NCBI GenBank assembly: GCA_047605425.1
Contig: JASGFT010000243.1
Location: forward strand, 1-6,484
Direction of reading: 5' to 3'
Length of the DNA: 6,484 nucleotides
Origin: JAKPAM01 sp047605425
Lineage (GTDB): Bacteria; Pseudomonadota; Gammaproteobacteria; Burkholderiales; Burkholderiaceae_E
This document shows positions 1 to 5,652 of the stretch, one piece after another. The translations under genes and the position numbers were made by a program. The number at the start of each line of letters is the position of its first letter. Position 1 is the stretch's first letter. The notes beneath the pieces were generated by a model, which searched no databases, was not told the DNA's origin, and worked only from the letters and a program-made list of their open reading frames with translations.

Positions 1-1
1 C

Positions 2-607
2 CGCGCGATGAACCGCAACTTCGTCAGCGTCATCCTCGGCGGCTTCGGCGCGGCCACGGGGCCGGCGCAGGCCATCGAGGGCGAGCAGGTGGCGATCGAT
101 ACCGACGGCGTCGCCGCGATGCTGAACGACGCCGATTCGATCATCATCGTGCCCGGTTACGGCATGGCGGTCGCCCAGGCCCAGCAGTCGGTTTCGGAGC
201 TGACCAAGCGGCTGCGCGCCAAGGGCAAGGCAGTGCGCTTCGGCATCCATCCGGTCGCCGGCCGCTTGCCGGGCCACATGAACGTGCTGCTGGCCGAGGC
301 CAAGGTGCCGTACGACATCGTTCTCGAGATGGACGAGATCAACGACGACTTTCCTTCGACCGACGTCGCGATCGTGATCGGCTCGAACGACATCGTCAAT
401 CCGGCCGCGCAGGAAGACCCCAACTCCCCGATCGCCGGCATGCCGGTGCTGGAAGTCTGGAAGTCGAAGAACGTGCTCGTGCTCAAGCGCGGGCAGGGCA
501 CCGGTTATTCGGGCATCGAGAATCCGCTGTTCTACAAGGAGAACTCGCGGATGTTCTACGGCGATGCGAAGAAATCGCTCGATGATCTGCTGACGCGGAT
601 CCAGTGA
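2..607 (+). CDS. pntB: NAD(P) transhydrogenase subunit beta, C-terminal part (5' truncated by window edge)
   Basis: PntB is the membrane subunit of the proton-translocating transhydrogenase, which uses the proton gradient to drive hydride transfer from NADH to NADP+ and so supplies NADPH. The visible 201 residues are open to the left edge; the ATG at base 8 is an internal methionine, because the typical context ArgAlaMetAsnArgAsn continues upstream. What remains is the end of the membrane domain linker and nearly all of domain III, the soluble NADP(H)-binding domain. Very conserved stretches are visible: VPGYGMAVAQAQ (nucleotide-binding loop), RFGIHPVAGRLPGHMNVLLA, YDIVLEMDEINDDF, the VIGSNDIVNPAAQ motif, and SPIAGMPVLEVWKSK near the end. 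The C-terminal length agrees with E. coli PntB (462 aa), so roughly 260 residues lie outside the window. No frameshift or missing key residue is seen. It is a housekeeping gene whose only link to its neighbours is position; the next gene converges on it. Confidence 0.97.
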   Translation, partial: RAMNRNFVSVILGGFGAATGPAQAIEGEQVAIDTDGVAAMLNDADSIIIVPGYGMAVAQAQQSVSELTKRLRAKGKAVRFGIHPVAGRLPGHMNVLLAEAKVPYDIVLEMDEINDDFPSTDVAIVIGSNDIVNPAAQEDPNSPIAGMPVLEVWKSKNVLVLKRGQGTGYSGIENPLFYKENSRMFYGDAKKSLDDLLTRIQ

Positions 608-617
608 GCCGGTGACG

Positions 618-640
618 GAGGAGCCGGGCGCCGGCTCCTC
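618..640. terminator. GC-rich hairpin between convergent pntB and receptor genes, probable bidirectional terminator
   Basis: A perfect 10-bp inverted repeat, GAGGAGCCGG and CCGGCTCCTC, is separated by a 3-base loop (GCG). It begins 11 bases after the pntB stop codon and lies 45 bases before the stop of the minus-strand receptor gene. A short loop, high-GC stem and position between two convergent genes fit an intrinsic terminator serving both. No real T-run follows on either strand, so it may be weak or work as an RNA 3'-end stabiliser. The inverted repeat is seen directly; its role is inferred. Confidence 0.6.
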
Positions 641-684
641 TCGGCGGCAGGCGTCCGCCCGGACCGGGTTGCGACCGCTGGCAC

Positions 685-3075
685 TCAGAACCGCATCGTC
701 GTCGTCAGCGTGACCTGTCGGCGGGCCGCGTACGTGCAGATCCCCCAGCTTTCGCAGGTGCCGAAATAGTGCTTATCGGCGACGTTGCGCACGTTGAGCG
801 CGACGCGCCAGCGCGACGATTCCCAGCCGAGCAGCAGGTCCAGCAGGCCGTAGCCCGGCGTCGTCGGCGCCGAGCGATCCGTGTACTTGCCGACCAGGCG
901 GACGCCGGCGCCCGCCGAGAACCCGCCCATGCCGCCGATGTCGAAGCGCTGGACCGCCCAGACGGCGGCGCGATGCCGCGGCGTATGGGTGAGTTCGCGG
1001 TCGACGTCGGTGTAGGTGTAGTGGGCGCTGATCGACAGGCTGCGCGTGAGCCGGCCGATCAGTTCGAGTTCCAGGCCGTGGCTGCGCACCGAGCCGCTCT
1101 GGTCATACGTGAACGCCCCGGTCTGTACGAGACGATTGACCTGGCGCAGGTTATAAGCGGCGGCGTGCGCGCGCCAGGCGCCGTCCGACGATTGATAGCG
1201 CAGGCCCGCCTCCCATTGCTTGCCGCGCAGCGGACCGAGCATCTCGCCGATCGGCGACGTTCCCTGCGGTTCGAAGGATTCGGCATAGCTGACGTAGGGC
1301 GCGAAGCCATTGGGCAGCAGATACAGCAGGCCGAAACGTTTGGTGGTCGCGCGATCGTTCTGGACGGGCGTGTTGACGTCGGTCTCGCCCAGTTGCGTCG
1401 TGCGCGCACGGTCATGGCGCAGGCCTAGGGTCAGCCGCCAGTCGCGCCAGCGCAACTGATCCTGCACATAGATGCCAAGCTGATTGACGCGCGTGGTGGC
1501 GTCCCCGTCATAAGCGGGGTGCGCATAGCCGGGGTTGAAGACGGGTGCGTAGACGTCGATCGGCGTGAGCAGGCTGCCGGGAGCATCGGAAGAATCATAG
1601 GCGCTGAGCTGACGATAGCGGTACCACATGAAGTCGAGCCCCGCCAGCATCCGATGACCGACCGATCCGGTGTCGAACTCGCCCAGCACGTACTGGTCGG
1701 CGCCCATCGCGCGCGTGTGCACGTTCCAGAAGTAGCCGTCGCGATCGAGGACGCGCTGCGCCGCATCCCGATAAGGACTGACCTCGACATCGTCGCTGGG
1801 CCGCAGGTCCACGGCCGCATAGTCGACGCGGGTGTCCGACAGGCGAAGATTCTGGCGTACGCGCCACTTGGCATCGAAGCGGTGCTCGAAGGTCCAGCCC
1901 AGCGATTTCTGGGTGGCGTTGAAGTGATCCGAGCCCGGGTCGGCGGGGTTGAGCGAGATCGGAATCCGCCCGTTGGGGTTGGGCAGCACCGTGCCTTGCC
2001 ACGGCATCGCGCCGGAGTCGGCGCCCGCGCGGTCGCGTTGATAGCGCAGGCGGACCGTCCAGTCGGTGTTCGCGCCGATCTTCCAGGTCAGCGACGGCAT
2101 CAGGAAGATCCGGTCGTCGGTGGCCCGATCGATCATCGTGTCCGAGTCGCGCAGCACGCCGACGAAGCGGTACAGCAAGCGGCCGTCCGGTGTCAGCGGG
2201 CCGGTCAGATCCGTCTGCAACTGGCGGCGGTTGAAGTTGCCGATCTGCACGCCGACCTCGCGCATCGGCTCGGCCAGCGGCGACTTGCTGACGCCGTTCA
2301 CCACGCCGCCGGTGCTGCTCTGGCCGTACATGAACGAAGCCGGCCCGCGCAGCACTTCGACGCGTTCGAGCGAGTACGGCTCGAGCCGGACCGAGCGCGC
2401 CCAATAGCCCGATTCGAGGTCGACGCCGTCCAGGAAGGTTTCGATGTCCGATCCGGCCCGCCCGTAGCCGGCGTCCAGCCGCGTGCTGGTCGCGTACGCG
2501 GCCGTGCTGACGCCCACGGCGTAATCGAGCGACTCGCCCAGTGAATTGGCAGCCATTTCCTTGATCTGGTCGGCCGTCACGATGCTGATCGATTGCGGTG
2601 TTTCCTGCAGCGGCGTGTCGGACTTGGTCGCGGTGGCGCTGCGCATCGCCGCATAGCCGGCGACCGGGCCATCGGCTCGCTCCACCAGCCGGTCGTCGCG
2701 GACGATCACGGCCGATAGCGTCGCGCCGCCCGGCCCGATCGCTTCGACCGTCACCAGGTTCCCGTCGAAGCGGCCGTGCAGGCCGGTGCCGCCGAGCAGC
2801 CGATCGAGCGCCTGGCGGGGCGTCAGATCGCCCGAGACCGCCGGCGCGGTCCGGCCGTCGACGGCGCTCTGCTGGACGATCAACTGCATGCCGGTCTGGC
2901 GTGCCCAGTCGTTCAATGCCTGAGCGAGCGGTTGCGCGGCGATCCGGATGCGGATCGGGGAAGCGTTGTCGGGGGCTGCCGGGCCGCCTTGGGCATGCGC
3001 GCAGGCAATGCCGCCGGCGAGGGCCAGCGCCAACGCGATCGACAGGGGCCGGGGTCGCGGCGAGAAACGGTTCAT
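685..3075 (-). CDS. TonB-dependent siderophore receptor with N-terminal STN signalling domain
   Basis: An outer-membrane ferric-siderophore transporter and surface signal sensor, 796 aa from the chosen start. Residues 1-28 form a signal peptide (Arg-rich start, LSIALALALAGG core, probable cleavage after AHA). Residues about 41-112 are an STN domain, the periplasmic part that contacts a FecR transducer. A TonB-box-like segment (TLSAVIVRDD, about 119-128) follows. The plug spans about 153-265 and shows TPLQETPQSISIVT, FLDGVDL and VEVLRGPASFMYGQSSTGGV. The rest is the 22-strand barrel, ending in Phe as outer-membrane barrels do. Two cysteines near the end (774 and 780) occur in many siderophore receptors of this class. 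The ATG at 3075 is preferred over an upstream TTG at 3135 because it directly begins the signal peptide and has GGAG 8 bases upstream. The plug resembles hydroxamate and pyoverdine-type receptors (FoxA, FcuA, FpvA-like), but the ligand cannot be named from sequence alone. It follows a sigma/FecR pair on the same strand, 110 bp away, the classic fecIRA order, so its expression is expected to need that sigma factor. Confidence 0.95.
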   Translation of the reverse strand: MNRFSPRPRPLSIALALALAGGIACAHAQGGPAAPDNASPIRIRIAAQPLAQALNDWARQTGMQLIVQQSAVDGRTAPAVSGDLTPRQALDRLLGGTGLHGRFDGNLVTVEAIGPGGATLSAVIVRDDRLVERADGPVAGYAAMRSATATKSDTPLQETPQSISIVTADQIKEMAANSLGESLDYAVGVSTAAYATSTRLDAGYGRAGSDIETFLDGVDLESGYWARSVRLEPYSLERVEVLRGPASFMYGQSSTGGVVNGVSKSPLAEPMREVGVQIGNFNRRQLQTDLTGPLTPDGRLLYRFVGVLRDSDTMIDRATDDRIFLMPSLTWKIGANTDWTVRLRYQRDRAGADSGAMPWQGTVLPNPNGRIPISLNPADPGSDHFNATQKSLGWTFEHRFDAKWRVRQNLRLSDTRVDYAAVDLRPSDDVEVSPYRDAAQRVLDRDGYFWNVHTRAMGADQYVLGEFDTGSVGHRMLAGLDFMWYRYRQLSAYDSSDAPGSLLTPIDVYAPVFNPGYAHPAYDGDATTRVNQLGIYVQDQLRWRDWRLTLGLRHDRARTTQLGETDVNTPVQNDRATTKRFGLLYLLPNGFAPYVSYAESFEPQGTSPIGEMLGPLRGKQWEAGLRYQSSDGAWRAHAAAYNLRQVNRLVQTGAFTYDQSGSVRSHGLELELIGRLTRSLSISAHYTYTDVDRELTHTPRHRAAVWAVQRFDIGGMGGFSAGAGVRLVGKYTDRSAPTTPGYGLLDLLLGWESSRWRVALNVRNVADKHYFGTCESWGICTYAARRQVTLTTTMRF

Positions 3076-3083
3076 TCGGAGGG

Positions 3084-3087
3084 CTCC
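3084..3087 (-). promoter_or_regulatory. Ribosome binding site that fixes the receptor start
   Basis: The minus strand reads GGAG followed by 8 bases and then ATG (3075). The alternative TTG start at 3135 has no comparable signal and would put 20 extra residues before a normal signal peptide. This site therefore supports the shorter protein. Confidence 0.7.
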
Positions 3088-3111
3088 AGGTGAAGAATCG
3101 GCTATCACCTG
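3087..3111. repeat. Inverted repeat in the receptor leader, beside the ribosome binding site
   Basis: Two perfect 7-base arms, CAGGTGA (3087-3093) and TCACCTG (3105-3111), flank an 11-base spacer. On the minus-strand transcript the hairpin would end at the first base of the Shine-Dalgarno GGAG of the receptor gene. It could be an operator for a dimeric regulator or an RNA hairpin that affects translation. The repeat is seen directly; any function is speculative, and a chance match is possible. Confidence 0.35.
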
Positions 3112-3157
3112 TGTGGACGCGCCAGCGAGCCGCAACCCTGTAAAGACCGCAATCTAG

Positions 3158-3184
3158 GGACGCGATCGAAGGCCGCGAGCGTCC
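3158..3184 (-). terminator. Hairpin just after the first fecR gene, possible terminator or attenuator
   Basis: Immediately after the fecR stop codon (3186-3188, minus strand) the transcript can fold with arms GGACGC and GCGTCC, plus an inner three-pair extension TCG/CGA across a two-base bulge. Only a loose T-containing tract (GGTCTTT) follows some 14 bases later, so it is not a textbook intrinsic terminator. Its position between anti-sigma and receptor genes fits partial uncoupling of their transcription, or mRNA processing. No convincing standard promoter was found in the remaining leader (3076-3157). Confidence 0.35.
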
Positions 3185-3185
3185 G

Positions 3186-4322
3186 TCAGCGTGCGGCCAG
3201 GATCTCGGTCTGCCCGTTCCGGTCGCGCAGTCGCACGGGCAGCACGCGCGGAAGCGCCGCGCGCAAGGCGTCGGTCGCCATCGGGTCGAAGGTTCCGGAC
3301 AGCCGCAGCGCGGCCACGGCGGGGTCGCGCACGATCAGGCCGGTGGCGCGATAGCGCTCGAGTTCGGCCAATGCGTGCGCGAGCGGTACGTCGACGAAGC
3401 TGATCCGCTGGTGCCGCCACAGGGCGATGCCCTCGGGCGGGATCGCCGAAGCGGGGCCGAGCTTGCCATGCTCGTCGCTGACGATCTGCTGGCCCGCCGT
3501 CAGCAGCACCGCCGGCTCCCGGTCGTCGGCGCGCGACGGATCCGGCGTCGAGCGCCGGCTGACCCGTACCTTGCCTTCGTCGACCGCGATGCGCACGCCG
3601 GCGTTGTCCGGCAGTGTCGGCGTATGGCGGACCGCGAACCGCGTGCCGACGACGGTGATGCGCAGCGGTCCGGCGAGCACATGGAAAGGGCGGTCGGCAT
3701 CGGGCTGGATCGTGAACAGGGCCCTGCCTTCGGTCAGCAGGGCTTCGCGGTGCCCGCGATCGTAGGTCACGTCCAGCCGCGTGGCCGTATCGAGCCGAAG
3801 CAGGCTGCCGTCGGGCAACTCCACGCTGCGCTGCTCACCGCGTTCGGTGCGCAGCGCCTGCGTGAACGCCGGCCGGGATGCCGTTCCATGCCAGGCCCGA
3901 TAGCCGAGGCCGATCGCGCCGATCACGCCGGCGGCGCCGACGGCGGACAGCACGGGGTGCGAGACGAAGCGCCGTCGTGGCAGCGACGGCGGCTGCGATG
4001 GTGGCGGTGCCGACGCGGGCGCGCGCATGCCGGCCAGCAGATCGGCCGGCATGCCGTCGAGCGAGTCCCAATGGCGGCTGCATCGCTCGTAGGCGTCGGC
4101 ATGGCGCGGATCGGCGGCCAGCCAGGCCCGGAAAGCCGGCTCTTCCTCGGTCTGCCAGCCTGCGTCCCGGCGACGCACGAACCAGGCCAGCGCCTGGTCA
4201 CGGAGGCGCTGGACATCGTCCGAGGAAGCATTCGATGCGTGCATGCGGGACTTCGCCAGGGATCGGACGCGTGGCCGCGGCTCGACTCCGCAGGCGCGTT
4301 CGCGACGGTGCGCGTGATTCAT
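3186..4322 (-). CDS. fecR: FecR-family anti-sigma factor / transmembrane signal transducer (system 1)
   Basis: An inner-membrane protein that relays receptor occupancy to its partner sigma factor. Numbered from the ATG at 4322 (378 aa), residues about 35-82 form the cytoplasmic DUF4880-type sigma-binding domain (LRDQALAWFVRRRDAGW, then AFRAWLAADPRHADAYERC). A Pro-rich linker leads to a twin-arginine motif (PRRRFVS, 115-121) and one membrane segment at about 122-143. The periplasmic FecR domain (about 153-245) has the usual LPDGSLLRLDTATRLDV and VVGTRFAV. The C-terminal part (about 290-376), which contacts the receptor STN domain, includes DPAVAALRLSGTF, nearly identical in pattern to E. coli FecR. 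The start is uncertain. ATG 4322 lies 5 bases after the sigma stop codon, suggesting translational coupling, but has no Shine-Dalgarno. ATG 4244, giving a 352-aa protein starting MHASNASSDD, begins just before the conserved domain and matches usual family length better. It sits between its sigma and receptor genes in one orientation. Confidence 0.93.
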   Translation of the reverse strand: MNHAHRRERACGVEPRPRVRSLAKSRMHASNASSDDVQRLRDQALAWFVRRRDAGWQTEEEPAFRAWLAADPRHADAYERCSRHWDSLDGMPADLLAGMRAPASAPPPSQPPSLPRRRFVSHPVLSAVGAAGVIGAIGLGYRAWHGTASRPAFTQALRTERGEQRSVELPDGSLLRLDTATRLDVTYDRGHREALLTEGRALFTIQPDADRPFHVLAGPLRITVVGTRFAVRHTPTLPDNAGVRIAVDEGKVRVSRRSTPDPSRADDREPAVLLTAGQQIVSDEHGKLGPASAIPPEGIALWRHQRISFVDVPLAHALAELERYRATGLIVRDPAVAALRLSGTFDPMATDALRAALPRVLPVRLRDRNGQTEILAAR

Positions 4323-4327
4323 CCATT

Positions 4328-4912
4328 CTAAGCGTGCGGATCGTTCGATCCCTTCGGAAGGCGCCGGGATCGGTCGGTCGTGGCGTCACAGTCCAGTTCG
4401 TCCAGGCGCGCGAGGCACGCGCGCAACGCGATCTGTACCTGCATTTCGACGGTTTTCACGGCGATCCCCATCCGCCGGGCGGTTTCGGCATGCGTCAGTC
4501 CGTCGAACTTCACGAGGGTGAAGACCTCGCGGCAGCGCGGCGGCAAGGTCTCGATGACAGCGGCGATCGCCTCGAAGCGCTGGCGGGCCGACAGGGCGGT
4601 CTCGGGTTCGAGCGCGGCCGGCCCGGCGGGCTCATCGCGTTCGATGGCCGCTGTGCCCGAATCCGAAATCCAACCGGAATCCGGATCCGGCGCCAAGCGT
4701 TCGGCGCGAATCGAGCTGTGCCGGTAGCTGTCGGTCAGCAGATTGCGCGCCGTGCGATATAGCAGCGCGCGCGGATCGCGAATGATCGTGCCGGCTCGCT
4801 CGGCCGCGTAGACGCGGGCGAAGCTCTCCTGCGCCAGGTCTGCAGCGGCGTCCCGATCCCGCAGCTTCCGTGCGAGAAAACTCAGCAATTCCCGGTAGTA
4901 GCGCTCGAACAC
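4328..4912 (-). CDS. ECF RNA polymerase sigma factor, FecI-like (system 1)
   Basis: An iron-starvation type extracytoplasmic-function sigma factor that would direct RNA polymerase to the receptor promoter when activated by the downstream FecR. From the GTG at 4912 it is 194 aa. Region 2 comes first (FERYYRELLSFLARKL, DLAQESFARVY, IRDPRALLYRTARNLLTDSYR), then a short linker, then region 4 (LPPRCREVFTLVKFDGL, helix-turn-helix around HAETARRMGIAVKTVEMQV). A tail of about 20 residues follows region 4. The frame stays open upstream to a TTG at 5026 (232 aa) and no ATG exists. That extension (4913-5026) carries many A/T-ending codons in its last third (8 of 15), unlike the coding body, and would overlap the divergent promoter, so the GTG is preferred. 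Neither start has a clear ribosome binding site. The stop codon is 5 bases from the downstream fecR ATG, so the two form one operon. It is clearly a different subfamily from the neighbouring plus-strand sigma factor. Confidence 0.88.
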   Translation of the reverse strand: MFERYYRELLSFLARKLRDRDAAADLAQESFARVYAAERAGTIIRDPRALLYRTARNLLTDSYRHSSIRAERLAPDPDSGWISDSGTAAIERDEPAGPAALEPETALSARQRFEAIAAVIETLPPRCREVFTLVKFDGLTHAETARRMGIAVKTVEMQVQIALRACLARLDELDCDATTDRSRRLPKGSNDPHA

Positions 4913-5009
4913 GAGTCGATGGATGCAGTGAAGCGCAGGAAGACGAATCTCCTGAATGGGGAAGAGCGGACGCGCGGCCCCGATCGCCGGGTTGCGTCCG
5001 CTCGCCGGC

Positions 5010-5038
5010 TTGGAGGATGCCGGCAATTCGGCAATAAT
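5010..5038 (+). promoter_or_regulatory. Sigma-70-like promoter driving the plus-strand fecI-fecR pair
   Basis: A -35-like TTGGAG (5010-5015, 3 of 6 to consensus) is spaced exactly 17 bases from a -10-like AATAAT (5033-5038, 5 of 6). Transcription would start near 5045 and leave a leader of about 58 bases before the GTG at 5103. This is the only place in the control region with both elements at proper spacing. If correct, the in-frame ATG at 4956 lies upstream of the transcript and cannot be the fecI start. Confidence 0.5.
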
Positions 5039-5039
5039 C

Positions 5040-5058
5040 GCAAGTGATATTCATTCCT
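5040..5058. promoter_or_regulatory. Candidate Fur box
   Basis: The 19 bases GCAAGTGATATTCATTCCT match the classical Fur consensus at 12 of 19 positions by hand alignment, with the centre TGATATTCATT best conserved. It overlaps the predicted start point of the plus-strand promoter and sits in the region shared with the divergent sigma gene, so iron-loaded Fur bound here could block both. Iron repression of fecI genes by Fur is well established in the family. The match is moderate and unproven here. Confidence 0.45.
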
Positions 5059-5102
5059 ATCCGGACATCGGCGCGCGCGCCGCTCGCGTCCGGTTCGCGG
5101 AC

Positions 5103-5633
5103 GTGGCAGACCCGGCATTCCCGACGATCGTCGAAAGCCTCTATGGCGACCACCATGGCTGGCTCGAGGCCTGGCTGCATCGGCGGCTGGGTAGCGCGCA
5201 CGACGCCGCCGACCTCGCGCACGACACCTTCGTCCGCATCCTCGGCAGCCGTTCTCCGGGCCCGATCCGAGAACCGCGCGCCTACCTGACCACGGTCGCT
5301 CGCGGGCTGGTCATCGACCATTGGCGTCGACGCGACGTCGAGGCGGCCTTTCTCGACGCGGTGGCGGCACTGCCGCCGGTGATGGCGCCGTCGCCCGAGC
5401 ATCGCGCGCTGGCGCTCGAGGCGCTGGTCCAGGTCGACACCTTGCTGCGCGAGATGAAGGCGAAGGTGCGCGAGGCCTTTTTGCTGGCGCAGATCGACGG
5501 CCTGACTTATCGCGAGATCGGTCAGCGGCTCGGCGTCGGCGAACGGATGGTCAAGAAGTACATGGCCGAGGCGATGCTGCATTGCCTGCGGGCGGAACCC
5601 GACCTCGCGCCGACGACGATCGATCGATCATGA
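5103..5633 (+). CDS. fecI: ECF RNA polymerase sigma factor FecI (system 2)
   Basis: A 176-aa sigma factor closely resembling E. coli FecI (173 aa), which turns on ferric-siderophore transport genes after a signal from FecR. Region 2 spans about 12-78: SLYGDHHGWLEAWLHRRLG, DAADLAHDTFVRIL, REPRAYLTTVARGLVIDHWRR. Region 4 spans about 105-163: REAFLLAQIDGLTYREIGQRLGV, with recognition helix GERMVKKYMAEAM. The linker APSPEHR and the end LHCL also mirror FecI. The frame is open back to an ATG at 4956 (225 aa), but the GTG at 5103 is chosen. It gives the same N-terminal length before the ESLYG motif as FecI, lies downstream of the predicted promoter and Fur box, and the codons just upstream (5031-5060) lack the G/C third-position bias of the gene. 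No clear ribosome binding site precedes the GTG, so the exact start remains open. It is followed 19 bases later by its fecR partner. Confidence 0.92.
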   Translation: MADPAFPTIVESLYGDHHGWLEAWLHRRLGSAHDAADLAHDTFVRILGSRSPGPIREPRAYLTTVARGLVIDHWRRRDVEAAFLDAVAALPPVMAPSPEHRALALEALVQVDTLLREMKAKVREAFLLAQIDGLTYREIGQRLGVGERMVKKYMAEAMLHCLRAEPDLAPTTIDRS

Positions 5634-5652
5634 TTCGCGAGAACGCCTGATC

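Larger units (their letters stand above)
4913..5102. promoter_or_regulatory. Shared divergent control region of the two sigma-factor genes
   Basis: This stretch of about 190 bp lies between the preferred starts of the two opposite-facing sigma genes. Its middle (about 5025-5060) is markedly A+T richer than the rest of the window, as expected for a promoter. It holds a rightward sigma-70-like promoter and a Fur-box-like sequence, listed separately. A leftward promoter must also be here; the best minus-strand -10-like hexamer is GATTAT (5039 to 5034), but no matching -35 was found. Confidence 0.6.

Noticed and set aside
1519..2544. Long open frame (341 codons) on the plus strand inside the receptor gene
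   Set aside because: It is antisense to a well-conserved TonB receptor, shows no recognisable domain, and long open shadow frames are expected in DNA this GC-rich.
3076..3135. 20-residue N-terminal extension of the receptor from a TTG
   Set aside because: The ATG at 3075 starts a normal signal peptide and has a well-spaced GGAG; the TTG has neither.
3375..4762. Overlapping plus-strand frames opposite the system 1 fecR and sigma genes
   Set aside because: Arg/Ala/Gly-rich translations typical of the antisense of GC-rich genes, with no conserved motifs.
4956..5102. N-terminal extension of the plus-strand FecI from ATG 4956
   Set aside because: No counterpart in FecI proteins, poor codon bias near 5031-5060, and it would span a promoter and a Fur-like site.
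4632..5582. 316-codon minus-strand frame covering parts of both sigma-factor genes
   Set aside because: It crosses two genes with clear sigma region 2 and 4 motifs in other frames and the A+T-rich promoter region, and its own translation has no family resemblance. Its internal ATG at 5054 has AGG nearby, but entering the sigma frame from there would need a frameshift.
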